Assembly (NCBI GenBank): GCA_963922565.1 | Contig: CAWUIQ010000010.1 | Coordinates: 33,981 to 97,980, forward strand | Direction of reading: 5' to 3' | Length of the DNA stretch: 64,000 nt | From: JBCBKL01 sp963922565 | Lineage (GTDB): Bacteria > Pseudomonadota > Alphaproteobacteria > Rhodobacterales > Rhodobacteraceae | Shown here: positions 8,195 through 16,689 of the stretch, in pieces | Layout of the letters: each line of letters opens with the position of its first letter | Numbering within the stretch: the first letter of the stretch is position 1 | Program-made: the position numbers and the translations under genes | Notes under the pieces: generated by a model | Database searches by the model: none | What the model saw: the letters and a program-made list of their open reading frames with translations, nothing else | What the model was told of the DNA's origin: nothing

Positions 8195-9259
8195 TTATTG
8201 GATCGGTGTGTCCCCAGCCCACGCAGCTTGCAAAAGGGCCCGGATGTCTTCGCGCGTGACAGGCTGTGGGTTTGGATAGGGTTTTGTGGTTGCCAGCTCA
8301 GCGGCGCGATCAAGGTTCTCCTCCTCGAGACCCAGATCGCGCAGGGCGGTCGGCGCGTTCATTCGTTTGGCAAAATCATGCAAAGCGGTGCCCGCATTGT
8401 CACCGCCCAGAAGGTCGCAAATGGGTTGCAGGTCTTTGGCAGCCGCGCGCGCGTTATAGGCAATTGCGTGCGGTAAGATGATCGCGTGCGTCTCTGCGTG
8501 GGGTAAGTTAAATGAACCGCCCAGCGTGTGGCAAAGCTTGTGATGAAGGGCCATACCGACCCGACCCAGAACCGTGCCACAGGCCCAGGCGCCCCGCTGC
8601 GTTGCTTCGCGCGCATCAAGGTCGGTCAAGTTCTCCAGGACTTTGGGAAGGCCACCGACAAAGGCTTTCAGACCATCAATGGCCAGCGCTGTCGTCTCGG
8701 CTGTTCTGTCGGTCGCATAAAGCGCCTCAGCCGCGTGAGCCATGGCATTCAAGGACGATGTGACGGTCATGTGTGCCGGAAGCGTCATCACCAATTCTGA
8801 ATCGTAGATGATGACCTCCGGCAGCACCCTTGGATCGCTCAACGTGGTCTTCACACCGTTCTCAGTCTGACCAAGGATCGGGGTGCATTCGCTGCCGGCG
8901 TAGGTCGTCGGGATCACGATCTGAGGCAAATCAGTTCGGTAAGCGATCGCCTTCCCCAGACCCGTAGTCGACCCTCCGCCAATGGCCACGACACAATCGG
9001 CATGGGTTTCCGCGACATGCGCCATCGCTGCCTCGGTGACATGCACGGGTGTATGCATTTCGGCCTTGCAGAAGACACCCGCCGCCAAAGTTCCAAGCCG
9101 TTCGGCAATCTCCAGAGCATCATCGCTTTGCTGAGGGGTCGCCAGCACCAGTGCTTTGGTCACCCCCAGTTTTCGTGCCTCCGTCGCCACCGTATTGCGG
9201 GTGGCCGCGCCAAAGACGACGCGAACGTCGGGGTCCTTAACTTGGGCGGGCTGTACCAA
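8195..9259 (-). CDS. Maleylacetate reductase (iron-containing alcohol dehydrogenase superfamily)
   Basis: The protein matches maleylacetate reductase: VRVVFGAAT near the N-terminus, the nucleotide-binding VAIGGGSTTGLGKA, IPTTYAGSECTPI and the His-rich ALHHKLCHTLGGSF and LPHAETHAI helices. The enzyme reduces maleylacetate to 3-oxoadipate with NAD(P)H. The open frame can begin at 9331 (TTG), but that would leave 18 bases before the divergent LysR start and add a tail not typical of the family. A TTG at 9259 preceded by GGAG gives 354 residues, the usual length, and 90 bases for a divergent promoter, so it is preferred. This is the first gene of the catabolic operon. The start is uncertain, the function fairly sure. 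Confidence 0.87.
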   Translation of the reverse strand: MVQPAQVKDPDVRVVFGAATRNTVATEARKLGVTKALVLATPQQSDDALEIAERLGTLAAGVFCKAEMHTPVHVTEAAMAHVAETHADCVVAIGGGSTTGLGKAIAYRTDLPQIVIPTTYAGSECTPILGQTENGVKTTLSDPRVLPEVIIYDSELVMTLPAHMTVTSSLNAMAHAAEALYATDRTAETTALAIDGLKAFVGGLPKVLENLTDLDAREATQRGAWACGTVLGRVGMALHHKLCHTLGGSFNLPHAETHAIILPHAIAYNARAAAKDLQPICDLLGGDNAGTALHDFAKRMNAPTALRDLGLEEENLDRAAELATTKPYPNPQPVTREDIRALLQAAWAGDTPIQ

Positions 9260-9312
9260 CTGGCGATCTCCGTGCTCGTCTGCTGGGCAGAATACCGGCA
9301 AGAAATGTTCAG

Positions 9313-9335
9313 TTGATCGAAACTTGAGCAATCAA
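9313..9335. promoter_or_regulatory. Candidate LysR-type operator in the divergent promoter
   Basis: TTGAT and ATCAA form an inverted repeat with a 13-base spacer, and within it TTGA-N4-TCAA forms a second, nested repeat. The element lies between the LysR gene start at 9350 and the proposed start of the catabolic operon at 9259, where LysR regulators usually bind to activate the divergent operon and repress themselves. Function is inferred from position and symmetry. Confidence 0.5.
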
Positions 9336-9349
9336 TATACCATGATGTT

Positions 9350-10300
9350 ATGAAGATTGATCCAAGCCACCTTCACATGCTTGCGGCCATCATAGACTCA
9401 GGTGGTCTGGGCGAAGGGGCTATAACGCTCAACAAATCCCAGCCAAGCGTTTCCCGGTCCGTCGCGATGCTTGAAAAACGCCTTGGATCGCGATTGTTCG
9501 AAAAAGGGAAAAGACCGCTTAGGCCCACCGAACTCTGCCAGGTACTCGCCGAGCAGGGGCGCGTTATCGCTGCAGCCGGGGACGCGGCCCAGGCTGCCGT
9601 CGATCTCTATGCAAGAGGCAAGGCGGGTACGGCACGCATCGCCGGAACACCGATCTTTATGGATGGGGTAATCTCAGGGATGATCGCTTCGTTCCAGTCG
9701 ACGTTTCCGGGCGTTACGATTCATCAATCCTATGGCTACTTGTCCGAACTGTCAGAACAGCTTGGTATGGGGAGCATTGATCTTGCGATCTGCCCTGTCA
9801 GGGCAAACGCGGTTCCGCCCGACCTGAATTTCAAACCCATATTGCGCGGCAGGAATGTCATTGCCTGCGCGCCGTCCCATCCGCTGGCCCGCAAGTCAGC
9901 GTTCAAGCTTGAGGATATCGCCGCCTATCCGTGGATCGCGCCACCCGCCGGCAGCCCACTGTATTCCGATCTCAAGATGGCATTAGATAGCATCGGCATT
10001 CACGATTTTCGCGTCAGCTTCACGGGCGGATCACTCGCATCGATCATCAGTGTCATGGGTGGGTCAGATTCGTTGACGGTCCTGCCATACTCCGTCGTGT
10101 TCATGCAAAGGGCGGCAAGAACGGTCACAGCTTTGCCGGTGAAGCTGGAGCACCCGGAGCGCGAGCTTGGGATTTTGTGGCACGTTGACCGACCGGTCCG
10201 ACCGGCGGTCAAGCGCTTTCACAAGTTCCTGGAGGCTGAGTTTACAGGCTTGGCGCACAGGATCGATGAAAGAGGCCGGGAAGAGGTTTGGCGCCGCTAG
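9350..10300 (+). CDS. LysR family transcriptional regulator of the aromatic catabolic operon
   Basis: The 316-residue protein has a winged helix-turn-helix in residues 5-65 (including NKSQPSVSRSVAMLEKRLGSRLF) and a LysR effector-binding domain from about 90 to 295. It is divergent from the maleylacetate reductase gene and probably activates the nine-gene operon in response to a pathway intermediate. The ATG at 9350 lies at the expected distance from the HTH. The effector is unknown. It is followed by 341 bases without a convincing gene. Confidence 0.92.
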   Translation: MKIDPSHLHMLAAIIDSGGLGEGAITLNKSQPSVSRSVAMLEKRLGSRLFEKGKRPLRPTELCQVLAEQGRVIAAAGDAAQAAVDLYARGKAGTARIAGTPIFMDGVISGMIASFQSTFPGVTIHQSYGYLSELSEQLGMGSIDLAICPVRANAVPPDLNFKPILRGRNVIACAPSHPLARKSAFKLEDIAAYPWIAPPAGSPLYSDLKMALDSIGIHDFRVSFTGGSLASIISVMGGSDSLTVLPYSVVFMQRAARTVTALPVKLEHPERELGILWHVDRPVRPAVKRFHKFLEAEFTGLAHRIDERGREEVWRR

Positions 10301-10641
10301 TTTGCACGCATCTAAGGACATTGCGGACGTACCGCAAACAAACCACTAATAGGAAATGAAGTGTCGAGCTGCAGTTTCCGGGCCGCTCAAGTGCGCTTTC
10401 TTTGCTAGGATTTCCGGGACGGGGGACGCATGTTGAGCGCCTCGTGCACGCAGGTATCACCACAACTCTCCAGCCTGTGATCGATGACCATCTGGGCCCG
10501 CTGTTCTTCGCCAGAAATCAGCCGAAGCCTGCGCTTCTACGTCTGTCACGATAAAGCTCGCAGTTCTTCATCCGGCTCAAAGTCGCCTTCCTTCCCGAGG
10601 ATGGAAAGCAGTGCGTCCAACCCGCCCGCTCCCTTCCAGCA
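10301..10641. other. Intergenic stretch without a supported gene
   Basis: No open frame here has a start, ribosome-binding site and coding character together. A small inverted repeat (TTGCGG, 5-base gap, CCGCAA, at 10321-10337) follows the LysR stop and could be a weak terminator, but it lacks a U-tract. On the minus strand just after gshA an open stretch of about 25 codons ends at 10552 with acidic residues and no start codon; it may be a chance frame or a remnant. Confidence 0.5.
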
Positions 10642-12012
10642 TCAATACGAATAGTCCGCATAGATCCGGCTGAGATCCCCGCCCCAATCGCCGTGATACC
10701 GCTCCAGCAACTCATCAGCCGGGGTTTTTCCGCTCTCCAGGCTGTCCTTCAGCGCGTTGAGGAAATGCGTCTCGTCCGGCACAAGGCCGCCGGCTCCGGG
10801 GCGGGCGCGTGCCTTCAACCCGGCCTCACTGATGGCAACGACCTCTCGGGCCACCTCCATCATGTCGACATCGCCCACCCGGGCCTGCAGCCCATCGACA
10901 GAGGCGGCGACCCGAAGCTCTTCGCGCGTTTCGGCATCCCAGCCCTTGACCAGATCCCACGCGGCGTCGAGCGCGGTCTGGTCGTAGGTCAGCCCGACCC
11001 AGAAGGCCGGCAGGGCGCATAGCCGTCGCCACGGCCCGCCATCCGCCCCGCGCATCTCGATGAATTTCTTGATACGCGCCTCGGGAAAGATCGTCGTCAG
11101 GTGATCCGCCCAGTCGCTCAGCATCGGGGTTTCCCCCGGCAGCGCGGGCAATTCCCCTTTCATGAAGTCGCGAAACGACTGGCCAAGCGCGTCGATATAT
11201 TTGCCGTCGCGATAGACAAAATACATCGGCACATCGAGCGCGTATTCCGCCCACGCCTCGAATCCGAAACCGTCGTCGAAAACGAAGGGCACCATCCCCG
11301 TCCGGTCCGCATCGAGATCGCGCCAGACCCGGCTGCGCCAGGATTTGTGACCATTGGGCTTCCCCTCGAAAAACGGGGAATTGGCAAAGAGCGCGACCGC
11401 AACCGGCTGCAGGGCAATTGCCACCCGCAGCTTCTGCACCATGTCGGCCTCTGATCCGAAATCGAGGTTCACCTGCACCGTGCACGTCCGCCGCATCATG
11501 GTCGTGCCCATCGTGCCGACCTTCTGCATATAGGTGTCCATCAGCTTGTAACGGCCCTTGGGCATCAGGGGCATCTCGTCATGGGTCCAGATCGGGGCCG
11601 CCCCCAGGCCGATGAAACCGACGCCGATCTCGTCCGCGATATCCTTCACCTCACGCAGGTGTTCGTTCACCTCGTCACAGGTTTCGTGGATCGTTTCGAG
11701 CGGTGCGCCGGACAGCTCCAAAGCGCCGCCGGGTTCGAGACTGATATTGGCCCCGTCCTTTTCCAGCCCGATCAGCTTGCCGCCCTCACGCAGCTCGCCC
11801 CAGCCGTGACGGTCGCGCAAACCCTCCAGCACCGCCTCGATGGATCGATCGCCGGCATAAGGCAGCGGCTTGAGGTTATCTTTGCAGTAACCGAACTTCT
11901 CGTGCTCGGTTCCGATCCGCCAGTCTTCCTTGGGTTTGCATCCGCTGGCGAGGTATTCGGCCAGTTGTTCGTGCCGCTCGATCGGTCCGCCACCGGACTG
12001 AGGGATGGACAT
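10642..12012 (-). CDS. gshA: Glutamate-cysteine ligase, alphaproteobacterial/plant type
   Basis: The 456-residue protein matches the plant and alphaproteobacterial class of gamma-glutamylcysteine synthetase (GCS2-type): RIGTEHEKFGY near residue 35, the ISLEPGGALELSG strand, MMRRTCTVQVNLDF and the NSPFFEGKPNG loop. It catalyses ATP-dependent joining of glutamate and cysteine, the first step of glutathione synthesis in the cytoplasm. The length is normal for the class and the start ATG gives the usual short N-terminus. It reads in the same direction as the small membrane protein and rsmE upstream, 57 bases apart. Confidence 0.94.
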   Translation of the reverse strand: MSIPQSGGGPIERHEQLAEYLASGCKPKEDWRIGTEHEKFGYCKDNLKPLPYAGDRSIEAVLEGLRDRHGWGELREGGKLIGLEKDGANISLEPGGALELSGAPLETIHETCDEVNEHLREVKDIADEIGVGFIGLGAAPIWTHDEMPLMPKGRYKLMDTYMQKVGTMGTTMMRRTCTVQVNLDFGSEADMVQKLRVAIALQPVAVALFANSPFFEGKPNGHKSWRSRVWRDLDADRTGMVPFVFDDGFGFEAWAEYALDVPMYFVYRDGKYIDALGQSFRDFMKGELPALPGETPMLSDWADHLTTIFPEARIKKFIEMRGADGGPWRRLCALPAFWVGLTYDQTALDAAWDLVKGWDAETREELRVAASVDGLQARVGDVDMMEVAREVVAISEAGLKARARPGAGGLVPDETHFLNALKDSLESGKTPADELLERYHGDWGGDLSRIYADYSY

Positions 12013-12069
12013 GATGGCGCTCCGTCTTGCTGCTCCGGCTGCCAGTCCTGACCCTAACGCGGCAGGCTG

Positions 12070-12600
12070 TCAATGCAGCCGGGCTTCGGGCGGTCGTGTG
12101 GCCGTCCGTTCCCAGATCACGACCGCTTGATCCGGATTGTGCTCAAGCTCTGTCAGCATCCGTCCCGTTCGCAGGCCGGGCAGCGTGGCAAAGGCGTCGA
12201 ATAGATCATCCGCTCCGACCGCGTTGACGGGGATCATCAGGGGCGGGTTGCCCGGCTGATGCAGATGCCAATGTGCAGGATGCTGGGTACCGTCGAGAAT
12301 CAGACGATCGAGATCGGCCAGCGCGACCGAACCGCCGGAGAGCGGCCCGAAATAGATCACCCTGCCCTCGTCGACCTGCACCGCTCCCGCCCCGTCTTGC
12401 GCGCCGCGAAAGCGGCCTCGTTGAACGCCAACCCAGATCAAGGCAACAGCGCCGGCGATCATCGGAACGCTGATCCAGCTCAAAAGCTCACCACGGCTGA
12501 AGAGCCAAACCGACAGCGCGGCAAAGGCCACTCCGGCCAGAACTTCGTGCCAGCGCCGCACCGCTTCGATGGCTTCGGGGCGGAAGAAGGTCATCGCCAA
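12070..12600 (-). CDS. Conserved hypothetical membrane protein, 176 aa
   Basis: Two hydrophobic segments (about residues 20-36 and 40-57) are followed by a basic stretch and a roughly 115-residue soluble domain with the pattern LDRLILDGTQHPAHWHLHQP. The arrangement resembles small two-TM proteins with a PH-like cytosolic domain, but I do not recognise a named family. The gene overlaps the 3' end of rsmE by 10 bases and precedes gshA, so it is likely cotranscribed with them. Function unknown. Confidence 0.8.
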   Translation of the reverse strand: MAMTFFRPEAIEAVRRWHEVLAGVAFAALSVWLFSRGELLSWISVPMIAGAVALIWVGVQRGRFRGAQDGAGAVQVDEGRVIYFGPLSGGSVALADLDRLILDGTQHPAHWHLHQPGNPPLMIPVNAVGADDLFDAFATLPGLRTGRMLTELEHNPDQAVVIWERTATRPPEARLH

Positions 12601-13307
12601 TCTCCCAAGGCCTGCTGCCAGATCGTAAGGGCTGCGACGGCCGCTGTATCGGCCCGAAGGATGCGAGGCCCGAGGGCAACGGAATGAGCAAAATCAAATG
12701 ATTTCAGCCGGTTGCGCTCAGCCTCGGAAAACCCGCCTTCGGGTCCGATCAGGATGGCCCACGGCCCGGGCAAATCGGGCAACGCACCCGACGCACCGGC
12801 CTCCCCCTCATCGCAGAACATCAGGTGCCGATCGGCCATATCCGCCAACACACGGTCAAGCCGCGCCATCTCGGCCACCTCGGGCACATAGGTCGCGCCG
12901 CATTGCTCGGCCGCCTCGACGGCGTGAGCTTGCAGGCGATCCCGCTGGATACGGCCTGAATTCGTAAAAGCTGTTTGAACGGGCACGATGCGCCGCACCC
13001 CCATTTCGACGGCCTTTTCGACGATGAAGTCGGTCCGGGCCTTTTTGATCGGCGCGAACAGCAGCCACAAATCCGGCGGCATCACCAGCGGCCCGGTCTG
13101 ATCCAGCACTGCCAGCGTGCCGCCCCTTTTGCCCGCCTCGGCCACCTTGGCACGCCACTCTCCATCTGCGCCATTGAACAGCAAGAGCACATCGCCCACA
13201 CCCAACCGCATCACGCCAAAGAGGTAGTGCGCCTGCTCCCGCGTCAGATGGACGGATTGCCCCTGCCCCAAAGGCTGCTCTACATAAAGGCGGATCTTCG
13301 CAGTCAT
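12591..13307 (-). CDS. rsmE: 16S rRNA (uracil(1498)-N(3))-methyltransferase RsmE
   Basis: The 238-residue protein has the N-terminal PUA-like domain (HLTREQAHYLFGVMRL) and a C-terminal SPOUT trefoil-knot methyltransferase with GPEGGFS and LGPRILRADTA, the SAM-binding knot signature. It methylates N3 of U1498 in 16S rRNA on the assembled 30S subunit. The start at 13307 (MTAKIRLYVE) is favoured over an upstream in-frame start as it matches the family N-terminus. Only 11 bases separate it from the divergent ubiA start, so each promoter must lie inside the other gene. Confidence 0.93.
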   Translation of the reverse strand: MTAKIRLYVEQPLGQGQSVHLTREQAHYLFGVMRLGVGDVLLLFNGADGEWRAKVAEAGKRGGTLAVLDQTGPLVMPPDLWLLFAPIKKARTDFIVEKAVEMGVRRIVPVQTAFTNSGRIQRDRLQAHAVEAAEQCGATYVPEVAEMARLDRVLADMADRHLMFCDEGEAGASGALPDLPGPWAILIGPEGGFSEAERNRLKSFDFAHSVALGPRILRADTAAVAALTIWQQALGDWR

Positions 13308-13318
13308 GGCGGATACAT

Positions 13319-14281
13319 ATGCCCTCCGACACGCCCACACCAGACGGACAAGTCGCTGACGCGGTCAGCGGCAATTGGGTCGATACATACGCCCCCGAAG
13401 CGACGCGGCCCTACCTGCGGCTATCGCGGGCCGATCGGCCCATCGGGACTTGGCTGCTGCTGCTGCCCTGCTGGTGGGGCCTGTTGCTCGCAATGCTGCA
13501 CGATCAGGCACCACGGTGGGAGGACGCATGGATTGCCGCGGGATGCGCTGCGGGTGCGTGGCTGATGCGCGGCGCGGGCTGCACGTGGAACGACATCACC
13601 GACCGCGACATTGACGACAAGGTCGAACGGACCCGGTCGCGGCCCATCCCATCAGGGCAGGCGACGGTAACACAAGCGCTGATCTGGATGTGCGTTCAGG
13701 CCCTACTTGCTTTTGGGATCCTGCTGACCTTCAACGTCAACGCCATCCTGCTTGGCATCCTGGCGCTGGTGCCCGTTGCCATCTATCCCTTTGCCAAGAG
13801 GTTCACGTGGTGGCCGCAGGTGTTTCTGGGGCTCGCCTTTAACTGGGGGGCGCTGCTGGCCTGGACGGCACATACCGGCACGCTCGCCTGGCCCGCTGTG
13901 GCGCTTTACCTCGCTGGGATCACCTGGACGCTTTTTTACGACACGATCTACGCCCATCAGGACACCGAGGATGACGCGCTGATCGGGGTAAAATCGACCG
14001 CGCGGCTTTTCGGGGCCGACACGCCGCGCTGGTTGCGCTGGTTTCTCGCGGCGACCGTGACGCTGATGGGGTTCGGGGTGATCATGGCGCTCTTGCCGCA
14101 GGTGTCGGTGCTGGCGCTGGTCATTGCGCTGGCCGCCCCGTGGGCCATGGGCTGGCACATGGCGTGGCAGCTGCGCAGTCTCGATCTGGACGATGGCCCC
14201 ACCCTGATCCGCCTTTTTCGGTCCAACCGCGACGCTGGGCTGATACCCGCCGCAATTTTCTGCGTGGCACTCTTCGCTTGA
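13319..14281 (+). CDS. ubiA: 4-hydroxybenzoate polyprenyltransferase UbiA
   Basis: This 320-residue membrane prenyltransferase shows the first Asp-rich motif NDITDRDID (91-99) and the second DTIYAHQDTEDD (208-219), which bind Mg-diphosphate of the prenyl donor. About eight to nine helices are predicted by eye. It attaches the polyprenyl chain to 4-hydroxybenzoate in ubiquinone synthesis. The N-terminal 30 residues before YLRLSRADRPIG are typical for the alphaproteobacterial form. The TGA stop overlaps a possible TTG start of the OmpA-family gene. Confidence 0.94.
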   Translation: MPSDTPTPDGQVADAVSGNWVDTYAPEATRPYLRLSRADRPIGTWLLLLPCWWGLLLAMLHDQAPRWEDAWIAAGCAAGAWLMRGAGCTWNDITDRDIDDKVERTRSRPIPSGQATVTQALIWMCVQALLAFGILLTFNVNAILLGILALVPVAIYPFAKRFTWWPQVFLGLAFNWGALLAWTAHTGTLAWPAVALYLAGITWTLFYDTIYAHQDTEDDALIGVKSTARLFGADTPRWLRWFLAATVTLMGFGVIMALLPQVSVLALVIALAAPWAMGWHMAWQLRSLDLDDGPTLIRLFRSNRDAGLIPAAIFCVALFA

Positions 14282-16287
14282 TTGAAAGCCGCCGCCGGGC
14301 GGCGTATCTGTCTCACCGCACACCCGTTCATGATCAAAGGATCACACGCCTGTCCCGCCTTGCCAAAACCTCTCTGGTATTCGTTGCCGCCGCCGGCGTC
14401 GCCCTTTTTGCGGCCACCAAGGCCGTTCAGTTCATCCAGGATGTGTCTGAAATCAACGTACGAGACGCGCTCGACGACAATGAAATGCCATGGGCAGAGG
14501 TGCAGGCAGACGGCCTGCAGGTGATCCTTGAAGGCACGGCACCCTCGGAAGCAGCGCGAGTCGCCGCCATCAGCGCGGCGGGCACAGTGGTGGATGCCGC
14601 ACGGATCATCGACGCGATGGATGCCGAAGATGCCGCTGCCCTTGCCCCACCCCGCTTCTCGGCCGAGCTGTTGCGCAATGATGCCGGCCTTTCGATCATC
14701 GGGCTTGTGCCCACCTCGACCGACCGCGATGACATCACACGGCAGATCGAGCGGATCGAGGGTTCGGATCGGGCCAAGGATCTCTTGGAAAGCGCGGATT
14801 ATCCCGCCCCCGAAGGCTGGGAAGATGCGCTTGGCTTTGCGCTGACAGCCATCGACCGGCTACCGCGATCCAAAGTGTCGGTCGAAGCGGGGCGCATCTC
14901 GATCGAGGCCACCGTCGACAGCGCCGAGGCCAAGGCGAAGCTGGAACAGGAACTCAACCGTGCCGCCCCACCGGGCCTGCGCATGGCGCTGGCCATCTCG
15001 GCTCCGCGGCCCGTCATCACGCCGTTCACGCTGCGTTTCGTCAAAGACGAGGTGGGCGCGCGGTTCGATGCCTGCTCGGCCGATAGCGGTGAAAGCCAGG
15101 CCCGCATCTTGGCTGCTGCGCATCAGGCCGGCCTCGAAGGGGAAGCGCGTTGCGCAATCGGTCTGGGCGTGCCAAGCACCCGCTGGGCTGAAGCGGTCGA
15201 GTTGGCGTTGAACGCCCTCACCCGGCTCGAACAGGGCACCGTCACGTTCTCGGACGCGGACATCATGCTGGTCGGCGCCGAAGGCACGGATCAGGCAGCC
15301 TTCGACCGTGTCGTGGGTGAGCTGGAGAACGACCTGCCCGACGTGTTCGTTCTGCGGGCGATGTTGCCAAAAACCGCTGAACCCTCGCTTGGTCCGGCAG
15401 AATTCACCGCCACCCTCAGCCCGGAGGGTCAGGTCCAGTTGCGCGGTCGTCTCTCTGATGAGCATCTGCGCAGCATGGCCGACAGCTATGCGCGTGCAGC
15501 CTTCGGATCCGAGACGGTGCATATGGCCGCCCGGGTGGTCGAAGATCTGCCCGCTGATTGGACCGTGCGGGTACTGACCGGGCTCGAAGCCCTGGCCAAG
15601 CTCAAGAACGGGGCGCTGACCGTGACGCCCGAACGGGTCGAGATCCGGGGCAAGACCGGCCAGCGCGCCGCCAGCACCGAGATCGCGTCGCTCTTTGCCG
15701 ACAAGCTGGGGGACAGCAGCGTCTTCGACATTGCTATCGAATATCAGGAAGAGCTTGATCCGATCGCAGCCCTGCCCACGGCGGATGAGTGCGAGGCCGA
15801 AATCCAGTCGATCCTTGCAGTGTCAAAAATCTCGTTCGAACCCGGCAGCGCGACCATCGACGCCAGCGCATTGGGAACGCTCGATGACATCGCCGAGATC
15901 CTCAAGCAATGCGGCAGCCTTCGGCTCGAGATCCAGGGCCATACCGACAGCCAGGGCCGCGAGATCATGAACCTCGACCTAAGCCAGGCCCGCGCGCAAT
16001 CGGTTCTGAACGAATTGAGGGTGCGGCGCGTGCTCACATCCAGCTTCACTGCCAAGGGCTATGGCGAAACCGTTCCGATCGCCGACAACAAGACCGAAGA
16101 GGGCCGCGAGGCCAACAGACGCATCGAATTCCACCTCATCCGGCCAGAACCCAGCGTCATCGATACAGAAACAACGCTGGAATCTGTCGCCACTTCCGGT
16201 GATATAGGCGCCGGGGATGACGTCGCGGGGGCCTCGGATACCGGGGATGCGGCAGTGGAAGAGGATGTAAGCGGTGAGCAGAACTGA
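14278..16287 (+). CDS. OmpA family protein with N-terminal membrane anchor and BON-like region
   Basis: One hydrophobic segment (SLVFVAAAGVALFAATKAV) anchors a large periplasmic part. A BON-like region follows (about VQADGLQVILEGTAPSEA) and a C-terminal OmpA-type peptidoglycan-binding domain begins near ISFEPGSATI, with the diagnostic EIQGHTDSQG and NRRIEFHLI. The tail after it is acidic and low in complexity. The start is uncertain: the TTG at 14278 overlaps the ubiA stop (TTGA), while a CTG at 14350 has AAAGGA eight bases upstream and would place the anchor at the N-terminus; no ATG or GTG lies between. Probably a cell-wall-linked envelope protein. Confidence 0.82.
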   Translation: MIESRRRAAYLSHRTPVHDQRITRLSRLAKTSLVFVAAAGVALFAATKAVQFIQDVSEINVRDALDDNEMPWAEVQADGLQVILEGTAPSEAARVAAISAAGTVVDAARIIDAMDAEDAAALAPPRFSAELLRNDAGLSIIGLVPTSTDRDDITRQIERIEGSDRAKDLLESADYPAPEGWEDALGFALTAIDRLPRSKVSVEAGRISIEATVDSAEAKAKLEQELNRAAPPGLRMALAISAPRPVITPFTLRFVKDEVGARFDACSADSGESQARILAAAHQAGLEGEARCAIGLGVPSTRWAEAVELALNALTRLEQGTVTFSDADIMLVGAEGTDQAAFDRVVGELENDLPDVFVLRAMLPKTAEPSLGPAEFTATLSPEGQVQLRGRLSDEHLRSMADSYARAAFGSETVHMAARVVEDLPADWTVRVLTGLEALAKLKNGALTVTPERVEIRGKTGQRAASTEIASLFADKLGDSSVFDIAIEYQEELDPIAALPTADECEAEIQSILAVSKISFEPGSATIDASALGTLDDIAEILKQCGSLRLEIQGHTDSQGREIMNLDLSQARAQSVLNELRVRRVLTSSFTAKGYGETVPIADNKTEEGREANRRIEFHLIRPEPSVIDTETTLESVATSGDIGAGDDVAGASDTGDAAVEEDVSGEQN

Positions 16288-16600
16288 ATTCATCATCGCG
16301 ACCGCCATCGTCCTGTTTGTTGCGTTTTGCCTGGGCTGGTTCGCCAACTGGCTGGTCGGACGCTTCACACGGGTGGCAGCGGGCGATGTGGCCGAACTGG
16401 AACGGATGAGCCAGGAGTTGCACGAAGCGGAAGAGACGCGCGATCAGGCGATCACGTATCTGCAGCAGCGCGAAGCCGAACTGACGAACCAGCTTAGCCA
16501 GACCGAGGCCGAATTGCGGGCCGCCATGGACGGCCTGCGCGACGCAAGACACGAGGCCGAAGAACTGCGGGCCTATGTCGAACGGATGAAGGCGCAGTAG
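16274..16600 (+). CDS. Small membrane-anchored coiled-coil protein, 108 aa
   Basis: One N-terminal transmembrane segment (residues 6-28, ending in WFANWLVGRF) is followed by a long Glu/Gln-rich helix from about 38 to 108 with heptad-like spacing, consistent with a coiled coil. The GTG start lies inside the last codons of the OmpA-family gene (14-base overlap), so the two are cotranscribed and translationally coupled; the products may work together at the envelope. No named family recognised. Confidence 0.82.
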   Translation: MSRTEFIIATAIVLFVAFCLGWFANWLVGRFTRVAAGDVAELERMSQELHEAEETRDQAITYLQQREAELTNQLSQTEAELRAAMDGLRDARHEAEELRAYVERMKAQ

Positions 16601-16689
16601 GCTGCGCGGATTGCATCCGCGCCGCGTTGACCCGTCAAAACCAGCATATTCGTATTTGACGTCAGGATGCCGGCCCCTACCTCCGCCGC

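Noticed and set aside
10518..10715. 65-codon minus-strand frame after gshA
   Set aside because: It overlaps the gshA 3' end, is Arg/Trp-rich without pattern, and has no family resemblance.
14140..14277. Upstream ATG of the OmpA-family frame
   Set aside because: It lies inside ubiA and would add a basic, Ser/Arg-rich leader before the anchor helix.
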